Shown: piece by piece, positions 47,443 through 57,249 of the stretch
Layout: the number at the start of each line of letters is the position of its first letter
How positions within the stretch are numbered: position 1 is the stretch's first letter
Source: Pseudomonas sp. RGM2987
Lineage (GTDB): Bacteria > Pseudomonadota > Gammaproteobacteria > Pseudomonadales > Pseudomonadaceae
Length of the DNA: 64,000 bases
Direction: 5' to 3'
NCBI RefSeq assembly: GCF_022952855.1
Contig: NZ_JALJDX010000212.1
Coordinates: forward strand, 1 to 64,000
The notes under the pieces: model-generated
What the model saw: the letters and a program-made list of their open reading frames with translations, nothing else
Told to the model about the DNA's origin: nothing
Databases searched by the model: none
Made by a program: the position numbers and the translations under genes

Positions 47443-47907
47443 TCATTCAAGGCTGGCATTGCCCTGGTCATCGTTGACCAGAGTCATTTCACGACTGTCG
47501 AACTTCAGCCAGACCTCGCGCTGATCGTCCAGCCGAAGCCGGTGGGCTCCGGGAGTGTTATAGCTGGCGAAGACCAAAAGTCCAGCGGCGCGCCGGCCCT
47601 CCAACGGGAAGGGTTGGCGGTCGATGAACTGCCCCGGGACCAGCTCCAGGCCCCATACCGACATGAGCTGACGATAGTCGCGCTGGTACTGTTCGCGCCC
47701 GGCGAACCACTGGCTGGCGGTGATGCCCGACAGTTGCTTGAGCAGGTCGGGGTCGTTCACCGCGATGAAATCCACCGCGATCGGCGTGTCGTCATTGGCG
47801 CGAGGCGCCACATCCAGCGTCAGGCTGTCGAGGTCGACGCTGGGGGCAAAGAGCGAGCAACCGCTGAGCGCCAGGCTGAAAAAAAATCCACAAAAAAAGA
47901 CACGCAA
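47443..47907 (-). CDS. tssJ: Type VI secretion lipoprotein TssJ
   Basis: Outer-membrane lipoprotein that binds the periplasmic tip of TssM, 154 residues. A lipoprotein signal ends with LSGC (Cys17), then a beta-sandwich domain whose conserved DTPIAVDFIAVND and WFAGREQY segments match the TssJ family. First gene of the leftward operon, divergent from tssB with 223 bases between starts, which must hold both promoters. Confidence 0.92.
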   Translation of the reverse strand: MRVFFCGFFFSLALSGCSLFAPSVDLDSLTLDVAPRANDDTPIAVDFIAVNDPDLLKQLSGITASQWFAGREQYQRDYRQLMSVWGLELVPGQFIDRQPFPLEGRRAAGLLVFASYNTPGAHRLRLDDQREVWLKFDSREMTLVNDDQGNASLE

Positions 47908-48130
47908 AATGAATCTTCCTTTTCTCAGCGGTCAAAAATTGTTTTCGCTTGCATTTTTATAGACCTGTTCTAGCGTCTTGGGTAGTTCGATCAGCACGGT
48001 CGAATGGACCAGGTTCGTCAAGGGAATGACAGGTTTTCTGCCCTCCGTTTGCAACCTGCGGATCAGCAAGGGAATGCGATGAGCGGGCCTCCCGATGCAT
48101 TGCTTCCTATACGCATCGGAGTCGGCCACC

Positions 48131-48691
48131 ATGGCAGAAAGTACCCAGCACAAGCTCGACAGAATCCGCCCTCCCCGCGTCCAGATCACCTATGACGTGG
48201 AAATCGGCAACGCCATCGAGAAAAAAGAACTGCCACTGGTGGTCGGCATCCTGGCCGACCTTTCGGGCAAGCCACTGGAGCCGCTGCCCAAGCTCAACGA
48301 GCGACGCTTCACGGAAATCGACCGGGACAATTTCAACGAGGTGCTCACCTCCATCTCCCCCCGCGCCACCCTCCAGGTGAACAACACCCTGAGCGGCGAC
48401 GACAGCAAGCTCAACATCGAACTCAAGTTCCGTCACATCGATGACTTCGACCCGGTCAAGGTCGTGGAGCAAGTCACGCCGCTGCGTCGGCTGTTCGAAG
48501 CACGCCAGCGCCTGCGCGACCTGTTGACCAAGCTCGATGGCAACGACGACCTGGACAAGCTGTTGCGCGACGTGATCGCCAACACCGAAGGCTTGCAAGA
48601 GATCAAGTCGGCCCGGCCCCAGGACGCACCGCAAGAACTGCCGACCGTGGCCGCCAACGATGACCCGGCCCCGACCGAACCACAGGCCTGA
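48131..48691 (+). CDS. tssB: Type VI secretion contractile sheath small subunit TssB (VipA)
   Basis: Small sheath subunit that co-polymerises with TssC around the Hcp tube, 186 residues. The start MAESTQHKLDRIRPPRVQITYDVE and the ELPLVVGILADLSG segment are hallmarks of TssB. The frame opens at 48095 but the ATG at 48131 is the family start. It heads the rightward operon; tssC follows after 30 bases. Confidence 0.95.
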   Translation: MAESTQHKLDRIRPPRVQITYDVEIGNAIEKKELPLVVGILADLSGKPLEPLPKLNERRFTEIDRDNFNEVLTSISPRATLQVNNTLSGDDSKLNIELKFRHIDDFDPVKVVEQVTPLRRLFEARQRLRDLLTKLDGNDDLDKLLRDVIANTEGLQEIKSARPQDAPQELPTVAANDDPAPTEPQA

Positions 48692-48721
48692 TCGTGCTCA
48701 TCATTCAAGGGAGATAAAGCC

Positions 48722-50203
48722 ATGCCTGCTTCATCCAGCGCTCAAACCAGCGAGAGCACGACCCAGACCCTGTCCCTGCTGGACAAGATCATCGCCGAAG
48801 GCCGCATGGCCCACGACGACAGCCAGCAGGACTACGCCCGCGACATGTTGGCCGAATTCGCCACCCAGGTCCTCGACGAAGGCATGGCCATCGACAAGGA
48901 CACCGTGGCGATGATCAACGACCGCATCAGCCAGATCGACCAGCTGATCAGCGCCCAGCTCAACGAAGTGCTGCACCACCCCGACCTGCAAAAGCTCGAA
49001 GCCTCGTGGCGCGGCCTGCACCTGCTGGTGCAGAACACCGAGACCAGCACCCGGCTCAAGTTGCGCCTGCTCAACGTCACCCAGAAAGAGCTGCAGAACG
49101 ACCTGGAAAAAGCCGTCGAGTTCGACCAGAGCGCGCTGTTCAAGAAAATCTACGAAGAGGAATACGGCACCTTCGGCGGGCACCCGTTCAGCCTGCTGGT
49201 GGGGGATTACACCTTCGGCCGGCACCCGCAGGACATCGGCCTGCTGGAAAAACTCTCCAACGTTGCGGCGGCGGCCCACGCGCCGTTCATTGCCGCCGCC
49301 AGCCCTCGCCTGTTCGACATGACCAGCTTCACCGAACTGGCGGTGCCGAGGGATCTGTCGAAGATTTTCGAGAGCCAGGAACTGATCAAATGGCGCTCGT
49401 TCCGTGAAAGCGAGGACTCGCGCTACGTGTCCCTGGTGTTGCCGCACTTCCTGCTGCGCCTGCCCTACGGTCCGGACACCTTGCCGGTGGAAGGCATCAA
49501 CTACGTCGAGGACGTCAACGGCACCGACCACAGCAAATACCTGTGGGGCAACGCCGCCTGGGCGCTGTCGCAACGCATCACCGAGGCCTTCGCCAAATAC
49601 GGCTGGTGCGCGGCGATTCGCGGCGCCGAGGGTGGTGGCGCGGTCGAAGGGCTGCCGGCCCATACCTTCCGCACCAGCTCCGGAGACCTGTCGCTCAAAT
49701 GCCCGACCGAGGTGGCGATCACCGACCGGCGCGAGAAAGAGCTCAACGACCTGGGGTTCATTTCCCTGTGCCACAAGAAGAACAGCGACGTGGCGGTGTT
49801 CTTCGGCGGCCAGACCACTAACAAGGCCAGGGTCTACAACACCAACGAGGCCAACGCCAACGCGCGGATCTCGGCGATGTTGCCCTATGTGCTCGCGGCC
49901 TCGCGCTTCGCCCATTACCTGAAGGTGATCATGCGCGACAAGGTCGGCAGCTTCATGACCCGTGACAACGTCCAGACCTACCTCAACAACTGGATCGCCG
50001 ACTACGTGCTGATCAACGACAACGCGCCCCAGGAGATCAAGGCGCAGTACCCGTTGCGCGAGGCGCGGGTAGACGTGACCGAAGTCGCTGGCAAGCCGGG
50101 GGCGTACAGGGCCACGGTGTTCCTGCGGCCGCACTTCCAGCTCGAGGAACTGACCGCATCGATCCGCCTGGTGGCGACATTGCCGCCACCGGTTGCTGCC
50201 TGA
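48722..50203 (+). CDS. tssC: Type VI secretion contractile sheath large subunit TssC (VipB)
   Basis: Large sheath subunit, 493 residues. The conserved FEPSW-like region (LQKLEASWRGLHLLVQNTET), DPF-like GDYTFGRHPQDIGLL and the C-terminal REARVDVTEVAGKPGAYRA block are characteristic. ClpV disassembles the contracted TssBC sheath. It is preceded by a GGGAG ribosome site. Confidence 0.96.
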   Translation: MPASSSAQTSESTTQTLSLLDKIIAEGRMAHDDSQQDYARDMLAEFATQVLDEGMAIDKDTVAMINDRISQIDQLISAQLNEVLHHPDLQKLEASWRGLHLLVQNTETSTRLKLRLLNVTQKELQNDLEKAVEFDQSALFKKIYEEEYGTFGGHPFSLLVGDYTFGRHPQDIGLLEKLSNVAAAAHAPFIAAASPRLFDMTSFTELAVPRDLSKIFESQELIKWRSFRESEDSRYVSLVLPHFLLRLPYGPDTLPVEGINYVEDVNGTDHSKYLWGNAAWALSQRITEAFAKYGWCAAIRGAEGGGAVEGLPAHTFRTSSGDLSLKCPTEVAITDRREKELNDLGFISLCHKKNSDVAVFFGGQTTNKARVYNTNEANANARISAMLPYVLAASRFAHYLKVIMRDKVGSFMTRDNVQTYLNNWIADYVLINDNAPQEIKAQYPLREARVDVTEVAGKPGAYRATVFLRPHFQLEELTASIRLVATLPPPVAA

Positions 50204-50299
50204 CGGACTCGTCCAGAGCCCTCGCCACAATAAGCTCGCTCGCCAGGTTCCGTGCTTGTCCTTTACCAATCGGTATCTCTTCTTCAGGAGTTCCACACA

Positions 50300-50797
50300 A
50301 TGGATGCGATCATTCTCGACCTCGGCGGCGACATCAAGGGCGACAGCCTGCTGGAGGGCTTCACGGACAAGATCGAGGTCATGTCCTACAGCCACAACGT
50401 GGCGATGCAAGTCACCAACGACGTCAGCAACTCGGAGCGCACCTCCGGCCGGCCGCACATCGGTGAATTCACCCTGACCAAATTCATCGACAGCTCCACC
50501 CCCTCGCTCAACGAGTATTGCTGCGCCGGCAAGCCGATCCCCCAAGCCGTCGTCACCATCGGCCGCAACGCCGCCGAAGGCAGCGGCCAGATCATGCCGT
50601 TCATCGTCTACACCCTCACCAACGTGGTGCTGTCCAACGTCAGCGTCAGTGGCGGCACGGGTGGCAAACCGGTGGAAACCCTTTCGCTGAACTTCACCAA
50701 GATCAAATGGGAGCTCACCGCACAGAAAGACGACGGCACCAAGGAAGGCACCGCGGGCACGACCTGGGACCTGGCGGCCAACAAGATGACCAAGTGA
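50300..50797 (+). CDS. hcp: Type VI secretion tube protein Hcp
   Basis: Forms the hexameric inner tube and is secreted, 165 residues. The DIKGDSLLEG and SYSHNVAM segments and GGKPVETLSLNFTKIKWELT are typical of Hcp. A strong CAGGAG site precedes the ATG. A 96-base gap after tssC lets it have its own promoter, which would suit its high demand, but no clear promoter is visible. Confidence 0.95.
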   Translation: MDAIILDLGGDIKGDSLLEGFTDKIEVMSYSHNVAMQVTNDVSNSERTSGRPHIGEFTLTKFIDSSTPSLNEYCCAGKPIPQAVVTIGRNAAEGSGQIMPFIVYTLTNVVLSNVSVSGGTGGKPVETLSLNFTKIKWELTAQKDDGTKEGTAGTTWDLAANKMTK

Positions 50798-50809
50798 CGG
50801 AGCGCGCCC

Positions 50810-51253
50810 ATGGCAGGCTTCGGCCTTCGTCCGCCGCTGTTCGAACGGCTGGCCGACACGGCGGACGATGCCGGCCGGGTGTTCGACCGGCAGGCGTTGC
50901 AGGACTCGGTTCACGCCGAACTGCTGCGCCTGTTCAATACCCGGCGCGGCCCAAAAGCGCTCACCGAACCGCCGAGCATTCTGGACTATGGCATTGCCGA
51001 TTGGACCGCCCTGCAACAGCAACGCAGCGATGATCGGCGCCAGCTGACCCGGGAAATCCGCCAGGCCGTCAGCCACTTCGAACCACGCCTGCGCCTGGGC
51101 GAGGTCGAGGTCTGTCCGGTACCGGGCCATCCGCAGCAACTGTGCATACGACTGTCGGGCGAGCTGCGCGGCGACTCGCATCCATGGCCCGTAGCCTTTG
51201 TCATCGAGCACGCCGGCGACGGCGTCGAGGTACGCCATGAGCGACTCGATTGA
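50810..51253 (+). CDS. tssE: Type VI secretion baseplate protein TssE (gp25-like)
   Basis: Baseplate wedge protein homologous to phage T4 gp25, 147 residues. The FDRQALQDSVHAELLRLFNTRRG opening and SILDYGIADW segment match the family. It lies 12 bases after hcp and overlaps tssF by 17 bases, supporting coupled translation. Confidence 0.93.
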   Translation: MAGFGLRPPLFERLADTADDAGRVFDRQALQDSVHAELLRLFNTRRGPKALTEPPSILDYGIADWTALQQQRSDDRRQLTREIRQAVSHFEPRLRLGEVEVCPVPGHPQQLCIRLSGELRGDSHPWPVAFVIEHAGDGVEVRHERLD

Positions 51254-53027
51254 CCCGCAACTGCTGGACTACTACCAGCGTGAATTGACCTGGCTACGAC
51301 ACGCCGGGAGCCTGTTCGCCGAACGCTACCCCAAGGTCGCCCGGCGCCTGGAACTGTCGCCCGGCGAATGCCCCGACCCGCACGTCGAGCGCCTGCTCGA
51401 AGGCTTCGCCCTGCTGGCTGCCCGCTTGCAACGCCGGCTCGATGACGATTACGCCGAATTCAGCGATGCCCTGCTCGAACAACTGTACCCGCTGGCCATG
51501 CGTCCTTTGCCGTCGTGCGCCATCGTCCAGTTCGAACCCGACCCCAGCAAAGGCAACCTCGACCAGGGTTACCCACTGCCTCGGGACACGCCATTGTTCG
51601 TCACCACCGACAAGGGCCAGAGCATTCACTTTCGCACCACCGCCGCCGTGCACCTGTGGCCGCTGCAGGTTTGCGAAGCACTGCTGCTGGGCAGCGACGA
51701 AGCCCAGGCGCTGACCGGGGTGGTCCAGGCGCGGTCGGCCCTGCGCCTGCACCTGCGCTGCCTGGGGGACAGCCAGTGGTCGACACTGGGGATCGAGCAG
51801 TTGCGGGTGCACCTGGCCGCTTCGCCGATGATCAACGCCTGGCTCTACGACCTGCTCGGCGCACATGCGGTCAAAGTCCTCGCCGGCCCGCCGGGCAGTG
51901 TGCCGGAGCCGCTGGCGAGCTTGCCGGGCATCGTCGGCTTCGCCAGCGACCAGGCCTTGTTGCCGGATGAAGACGGCGTGCATCCGGGCATGCGGCTGCT
52001 GGCCGAGTACTTTGCCTTCCCTGACAAGTTCGGCTTCTTCGACCTACCGCTGGCCGGGGCGGTCAGCGACGACCCGTCGTTGTATCTGTACGTCGTCTTC
52101 GACCGGGCGCCTGCCAGCCGTTTGCCATTGCAGGCCAGTGACATCGCCCTCGGTTGCGCGCCGGTGATCAACCTGTTTCCCCGGACCTCCGAGCCGCTGC
52201 GACCGGACGGCACCCGCAGCGAGTATCGCCTGGTGGCCGACAGTCACCGGGAAAACAGCGTCGAGATCCACAGCATCCGTGGCATGCGCGCCACCTCCAG
52301 CCAGGGCGTGCGCAGCGTGCCGGCCTACTACGGCAGCCAGCACGGCAGTGACCAACCCTGCTACTGGCATGCACGGCGGGTCAGCGGCATGAGTCCGAAC
52401 CGACTGGGCACCGACCTGATGGTCAGCCTGGTGGACACCCGGTTCGACCCGCTGGCCGAGACCCGCGACTACAGCCTCACCGCCGAACTGCTGTGCACCA
52501 ACCGCCACCTGGCCCAGAGCCTGCCAGCGGGCACGCCGTTGGGCTTCGAGCGTCCGGGGCCGGTGGCCTGGGCGCGCCTGCGCAACCCGCCCAGCCCCCA
52601 GAGTCTGCCACGGCTGGACGGTGAGTCGCGCTGGCGACTGGTGTCGCAATTGACCCTCAACCATCTGTCGCTGGTCGAAGGACCTCAGGCACTCGACGCA
52701 CTGCGCGAAATCCTCGAACTGCACAACCTGCGCGACGAGGCCAGCGCAAGGCGGCAGATTGAAGGGGTATGGGGGCTGGGCTGCGATCGGGTCATCGGCC
52801 ACGTCGGCGAAGACGCCTGGCGTGGCTGGCGCAACGGCCTGGAAGTGCGCCTGCAACTGGACCCACAGCATTTCGTCGGCAGCAGCGCCGTGCTGTTCTC
52901 CGGCGTGCTGGCGCAGTTCTTTTCCCTCTATGCCACCGCCAATCGCTTCGTCCGCACCGTGCTGGTCCAGTCCGACAGGGAGGTGAAGACATGGCAACCC
53001 CAAGCCGGCAAACCCCTGACACTCTGA
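51237..53027 (+). CDS. tssF: Type VI secretion baseplate protein TssF
   Basis: Major baseplate wedge protein, 596 residues. The start MSDSIDPQLLDYYQRELTWLR and the FAERYPKVARRL segment are the family signature. The frame opens at 51198; the ATG at 51237 lies inside the end of tssE. The 3' end overlaps tssG by 37 bases. Confidence 0.95.
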   Translation: MSDSIDPQLLDYYQRELTWLRHAGSLFAERYPKVARRLELSPGECPDPHVERLLEGFALLAARLQRRLDDDYAEFSDALLEQLYPLAMRPLPSCAIVQFEPDPSKGNLDQGYPLPRDTPLFVTTDKGQSIHFRTTAAVHLWPLQVCEALLLGSDEAQALTGVVQARSALRLHLRCLGDSQWSTLGIEQLRVHLAASPMINAWLYDLLGAHAVKVLAGPPGSVPEPLASLPGIVGFASDQALLPDEDGVHPGMRLLAEYFAFPDKFGFFDLPLAGAVSDDPSLYLYVVFDRAPASRLPLQASDIALGCAPVINLFPRTSEPLRPDGTRSEYRLVADSHRENSVEIHSIRGMRATSSQGVRSVPAYYGSQHGSDQPCYWHARRVSGMSPNRLGTDLMVSLVDTRFDPLAETRDYSLTAELLCTNRHLAQSLPAGTPLGFERPGPVAWARLRNPPSPQSLPRLDGESRWRLVSQLTLNHLSLVEGPQALDALREILELHNLRDEASARRQIEGVWGLGCDRVIGHVGEDAWRGWRNGLEVRLQLDPQHFVGSSAVLFSGVLAQFFSLYATANRFVRTVLVQSDREVKTWQPQAGKPLTL

Positions 53028-54016
53028 ACCTGAGCCAGCGCCTGCGCCGCGATCCGCAACGCTTCGAATGGCTGCAGGCCTTGTTGTTGCTCGAACGCGA
53101 GCAGCCCCAGGCCGAGCCGCTGGGCAGCGGCACCGCGCCCCACGCCGAGGCCTTGCGCCTGCGCGGGCCGTTGACACCGCTGTTCGCCGCCAGCGAAGTC
53201 GAGAGCCTGAGCCAGGAAGCCGACGCACCGCCGGTTCTGACCACACCGATCTTCGGCCTCGGCGGTCCCGACGGTCCGTTGCCCTACGCCTATCAGGAAT
53301 GGCTGCAACAACGGGCGCGGGCCCGTGATCATGCCCCGGCGGAATTTCTCGACCTGTTCCAGCATCGCCTGCTGAGCCTGCTCTACAAGGTGATGCGCAA
53401 GCATCGCATCGCCCTCGGTTTCACTACCCCCGGCGCCTCCGCCGTACAAGCGCAACTGCGCGCCTTGACCGGCCTGCTGCCCAAGGCCTTGCAGGAGCGC
53501 CAGGCCGCGCCCGACGCCGCCGCGCTGGCATGCACCGCGCTGTACGCCGATGGGCGACGGTCCCTGGCCGGGTTCGCGGCGATTGTCCGCGAGCAGTTCG
53601 GGCTGCCCGTGGAACTGACCGCCTACGAAGGCGGCTGGCGCCAAATACCACCGGCCAGCCGCAGCCGCTTGCAAGCGGGCGGCCGCAACCTGTGCCTGGG
53701 CCGCAGCGCGGTGGCCGGCACCCGGGTCTGGGATGAACATGCCGGCGTACGCTTGACCCTCGGCCCGCTGAGCGCCACCCAGGCCAATGGACTGCTGCCC
53801 AACGGCGAAACCCACCCACTGCTCGCCAGCCTGTATGCGTTGTATTTCGGCCCGGACCTGGATTGCACCCTGGTGCTGTTGATCCGTGGTGCCGGCCCAT
53901 TGCAACTGGGCCACCAGACGCCGCCGCGCTTGAACTGGAACGGCGGCCTGCAACGCCAATCGACCCTGGCCGTGCAACGGATCGAAACCCGCCTTCGTCA
54001 GCCGGAGATCGCTTGA
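52991..54016 (+). CDS. tssG: Type VI secretion baseplate protein TssG
   Basis: Partner of TssF in the baseplate wedge, 341 residues. The RRDPQRFEWLQALLLLER opening and GPDGPLPYAYQEWLQQR block fit TssG. The longer frame from 52769 is a shadow of tssF; the ATG at 52991 is in the tssF 3' end. clpV starts two bases after its stop. Confidence 0.94.
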   Translation: MATPSRQTPDTLNLSQRLRRDPQRFEWLQALLLLEREQPQAEPLGSGTAPHAEALRLRGPLTPLFAASEVESLSQEADAPPVLTTPIFGLGGPDGPLPYAYQEWLQQRARARDHAPAEFLDLFQHRLLSLLYKVMRKHRIALGFTTPGASAVQAQLRALTGLLPKALQERQAAPDAAALACTALYADGRRSLAGFAAIVREQFGLPVELTAYEGGWRQIPPASRSRLQAGGRNLCLGRSAVAGTRVWDEHAGVRLTLGPLSATQANGLLPNGETHPLLASLYALYFGPDLDCTLVLLIRGAGPLQLGHQTPPRLNWNGGLQRQSTLAVQRIETRLRQPEIA

Positions 54017-54017
54017 A

Positions 54018-56561
54018 ATGGAACTGGCCAGCCTGATCGGACGCCTCAACCCGGACAACCGCCGGGCCCTGGAACGGGCCGCGCAACGCTGCATGCAACG
54101 CAGCCATCATTACGTGGAAATCGAACACCTGCTGCTGGAACTGCTGGACATCGAGGGCGGCGATTTCGCCTGCCTGCTGCCGCGCTTCGGGCTGGAGCGC
54201 GACGCGGTGGCAGCGGAGACCAACAAGGCCCTGGACCTGTTCAAATCCGGCAGCACCCGCACCCCCGCGCTGTCGGCGCAAACCATTGGCCTACTGGAAG
54301 ACGCCGTGGTCCAGGCCAGCGTGCTGGGCCTGGACAGCATCCGCTCGGGACTCTTGCTGCTGGCGCTGCTGGACCGCGATGAGCGGCGCAGCCTGTTGCT
54401 CAACAGCGCTTCGTCGCTGCTGCGTATCCCGCGCGATGCGCTGCGTACGCATCTGTTGGAATGGACCGAAAGCTCCCGCGAGCATGTCGCTGGCGTGCGG
54501 CCGGCCAAAACAATTGAAGCCGCGCAGCCACAGGACCCGGTCCTCGACCAGTACACCCAGGACCTGACCGCCGATGCCCGGAACGGGCGCATCGACCCGA
54601 TCGTCGGGCGCGACGGGGAGATTCGCCAGTGCATCGATATCCTGCTCAGGCGCCGACAGAACAACCCGATCCTGGTGGGCGCCCCAGGCGTCGGCAAGAC
54701 CGCCGTGGTGGAAGGCCTGGCCCTGCGCATCGCCGCCGGGGATGTGCCGCCGTCGTTGCAGGAGGTCACGCTGCGAGTGCTCGACCTTGGCTTGTTGCAG
54801 GCTGGGGCTGGGGTCAAAGGTGAATTCGAACAACGGCTCAAGGGCGTGATCGACGCAGTACGTAGCGCCGAAAAACCGATCATCCTGTTCATCGACGAAG
54901 CCCACACGCTGATCGGCGCTGGCGGCGCAGAGGGCGGCAGCGACGCCGCCAACCTGCTCAAGCCGGCCCTGGCCCGGGGCGAGCTGCGGACCCTGGCCGC
55001 TACCACCTGGCTGGAGTACAAGAAATACTTCGAGAAAGACCCGGCCCTGGCCCGGCGTTTCCAACTGGTGCAGGTCGAAGAACCGGACGAACTCACCGCC
55101 GTGGAAATGCTCCGTGGCGTGGCCACCAAACTGGAGCAACACCACGGCGTGCAGGTGCTGGACGTGGCGATCCACGAAGCGGTAAAGCTGTCCCACCGCT
55201 ACATTTCCGGGCGTCAGCTACCGGATAAAGCCATCAGCGTGCTCGACACCGCCTGCGCCCGGGTCGCCCTCGGCCAGCACGACGTGCCGCCGCCCCTGGA
55301 GAGCCTGCGCCACCGCCAGAACAGCCTCAAGGATGAAGTCGAACGGCTGCGCCGGGAACAGGCCACAGGGCTCGATCATCGCGAGCGCATCACCCTGCTG
55401 GAAACCGAGTCGGGCAGCAACGTACAGGCCATCCGCGAATTGGAAACCCGTTGGGGCGAAGAGCGTGAAGCGGTGCGCGAACTGCTCGATACCCGCCGTG
55501 AATTGCTGGCCTTGAGCGAACGCGCCGACGGCGAAAAAGCCGACACCGAAATCGATAACCGCATCGATCACCTCGCCGCTGAACTGCTGCGCCTGGAAGC
55601 CGGCCTCGACGCGATTCGCCAGGACGATCCACTGGTGCCCGAGCAAGTCGACAGCAAGACCGTCGCCGCCGTGATCGCTGGCTGGACTGGCATCCCCGTC
55701 GGCAAGATGCTCGCCGATGAAGCCCACGCCGTGCGCACCCTCGGCCAGCGCATGGGCCAGCGGGTGATGGGCCAGGGCAGCGCGCTGAACACCATCGCCC
55801 AACGCCTGCAAGCCTACCGCGCCGGCCTGACCGATCCGCAGAAACCGGTCGGGGTGTTCCTGCTGGTCGGCCCCACCGGCGTGGGCAAGACCGAAACCGC
55901 CTATGCCCTGGCCGATACCTTGTACGGCGGCGAGCGCAACCTGATCAGCATCAACCTTTCGGAATATCAGGAAGCCCACACCGTCAGCCAACTCAAGGGC
56001 GCCCCGCCCGGCTACGTCGGCTACGGCAGCGGCGGCGTGCTCACCGAAGCGGTGCGGCGCAAACCCTATTCGGTGGTGCTGTTGGATGAAATCGAAAAGG
56101 CCCACCCGGATGTGCTCGAGGCGTTCTACAACGTCTTCGACAAAGGCCTGATGGAAGACGGCACCGGGCTGGTGGTGGATTTCAAGAACACCGTGATGCT
56201 CGCCACCAGCAACGTCGGCGCCGAGTTGCTGCTCGACACCCCCGCCGCGCAACTGGGCACCGATGCCTTCAACGAGGCGCTGCATAAAGTCCTGTTGCAA
56301 GCCTTTCGCCCGGCGTTCCTGGCGCGCATGACGGTGGTGGCGTACCGGCCGCTGGATGAGGCGACGCTGGAGGGGATCGTGCTGGCGAAACTGGAAAAAC
56401 TGCGCGGGCGCTACAAGGCTGCGACCGGTAAGCCATTCGAGTTCGATGCGGGGATCGTCAAGGCGGTGTTGGCCAAGTGCAGCGCGGCGGGAGCGCGGGA
56501 TATCGAGAATGTGCTGATGACGCAGGTGACGGGAAAGTTGGCACAGTGGGTCCTGGAATAA
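54018..56561 (+). CDS. clpV: Type VI secretion AAA+ ATPase ClpV (TssH)
   Basis: Unfoldase that recycles the contracted sheath, 847 residues. A ClpN-type N-terminal domain binds TssC. AAA-1 has Walker A GAPGVGKT near residue 221 and Walker B LFIDEAH. A middle coiled region follows. AAA-2 has GPTGVGKT near residue 618 and VVLLDEIEKAH. The arrangement is that of class I Clp proteins with the T6SS-type N-terminus. A nuclease-like gene follows after 15 bases. Confidence 0.96.
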   Translation: MELASLIGRLNPDNRRALERAAQRCMQRSHHYVEIEHLLLELLDIEGGDFACLLPRFGLERDAVAAETNKALDLFKSGSTRTPALSAQTIGLLEDAVVQASVLGLDSIRSGLLLLALLDRDERRSLLLNSASSLLRIPRDALRTHLLEWTESSREHVAGVRPAKTIEAAQPQDPVLDQYTQDLTADARNGRIDPIVGRDGEIRQCIDILLRRRQNNPILVGAPGVGKTAVVEGLALRIAAGDVPPSLQEVTLRVLDLGLLQAGAGVKGEFEQRLKGVIDAVRSAEKPIILFIDEAHTLIGAGGAEGGSDAANLLKPALARGELRTLAATTWLEYKKYFEKDPALARRFQLVQVEEPDELTAVEMLRGVATKLEQHHGVQVLDVAIHEAVKLSHRYISGRQLPDKAISVLDTACARVALGQHDVPPPLESLRHRQNSLKDEVERLRREQATGLDHRERITLLETESGSNVQAIRELETRWGEEREAVRELLDTRRELLALSERADGEKADTEIDNRIDHLAAELLRLEAGLDAIRQDDPLVPEQVDSKTVAAVIAGWTGIPVGKMLADEAHAVRTLGQRMGQRVMGQGSALNTIAQRLQAYRAGLTDPQKPVGVFLLVGPTGVGKTETAYALADTLYGGERNLISINLSEYQEAHTVSQLKGAPPGYVGYGSGGVLTEAVRRKPYSVVLLDEIEKAHPDVLEAFYNVFDKGLMEDGTGLVVDFKNTVMLATSNVGAELLLDTPAAQLGTDAFNEALHKVLLQAFRPAFLARMTVVAYRPLDEATLEGIVLAKLEKLRGRYKAATGKPFEFDAGIVKAVLAKCSAAGARDIENVLMTQVTGKLAQWVLE

Positions 56562-56576
56562 ACGGAAGAACGTCCT

Positions 56577-57245
56577 ATGAGAATTGGCAGTTTCAACGTC
56601 GAAAAAAACGGCAAGTCCTCCACGCTGGAAAAACAGACGCAGGTGGATGTCTTTCTCTACAACTGTTGCTCCAGTAATTACTGGGACGCCGACATCGTTT
56701 TCCTGTGTGAAATACATTCGGCGCAAATCGATAACTACCGTTCGAACCTGGCGGCCATCTACAAAAACTACAGTGTCTATTCGTTCACCGGCGGCCACTC
56801 CAATGCCTACATCGTCCTGGTCAAGAGCTTCGAGAGATTGCAGGTGGTCAGCCAGGGCAGCCTCTTCACCCTGAACAGGGATCTGATTGCCGTCGAAGCC
56901 CACGGCGTGAAGGGCTACACCGGCTATGTGTTCCTCGCCCATTTCAAGTCAGGACAGAACGGTGTGACCAAAAGCCAGCTCAAATCATGCACGGCCCTGG
57001 GCGGTAAGTGGGTCGCGACCGGCGATCTGAACCTGGATTACCAAAAGGTGGGAGAACTCGATACCGCCGGGCTGGCTTATGAGTGCTGGGGCGGCCAGCA
57101 AACCCAAAGCAAGGGCGGCATCCTCGACTGGGTGCTGGCGTCAGCGGATGTAGCAGTCACGCCGGTCGACATCACCGGGCTTGCCCATATATTCGATATG
57201 TCCGGCCCCGATCACCGCCCGATCCTGTTCGACGTCAAAGGCTGA
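56577..57245 (+). CDS. Endonuclease/exonuclease/phosphatase (EEP) fold protein, candidate T6SS effector
   Basis: A 222-residue protein with the EEP (DNase I-like) signature in order: Asn7 (GSFNVEK), Glu45 (VFLCEIHS), His122 (AHFKSG), Asp150 and Asn152 (TGDLNLDY), Asp184 (GGILDWVLAS) and Asp212-His213 (GPDHRPI). These are the metal-binding and catalytic residues of the superfamily, so it probably cleaves phosphodiesters or phosphate esters. It has no signal peptide or membrane segment. Its base composition looks less GC-rich than its neighbours. Placement between clpV and vgrG suggests T6SS cargo; no obvious immunity gene is beside it. Confidence 0.8.
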   Translation: MRIGSFNVEKNGKSSTLEKQTQVDVFLYNCCSSNYWDADIVFLCEIHSAQIDNYRSNLAAIYKNYSVYSFTGGHSNAYIVLVKSFERLQVVSQGSLFTLNRDLIAVEAHGVKGYTGYVFLAHFKSGQNGVTKSQLKSCTALGGKWVATGDLNLDYQKVGELDTAGLAYECWGGQQTQSKGGILDWVLASADVAVTPVDITGLAHIFDMSGPDHRPILFDVKG

Positions 57246-57249
57246 CCGC

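Noticed and set aside
48040..48130. Possible sigma-54 promoter before tssB (GG, ten bases, GC near 48078-48091)
   Set aside because: The spacing fits, but the flanking bases match TGGCAC and TTGCA poorly, so no call was made.
48731..51238. 835-residue antisense frame across tssC, hcp and tssE
   Set aside because: It spans three proven genes and two intergenic gaps and shows no domain.
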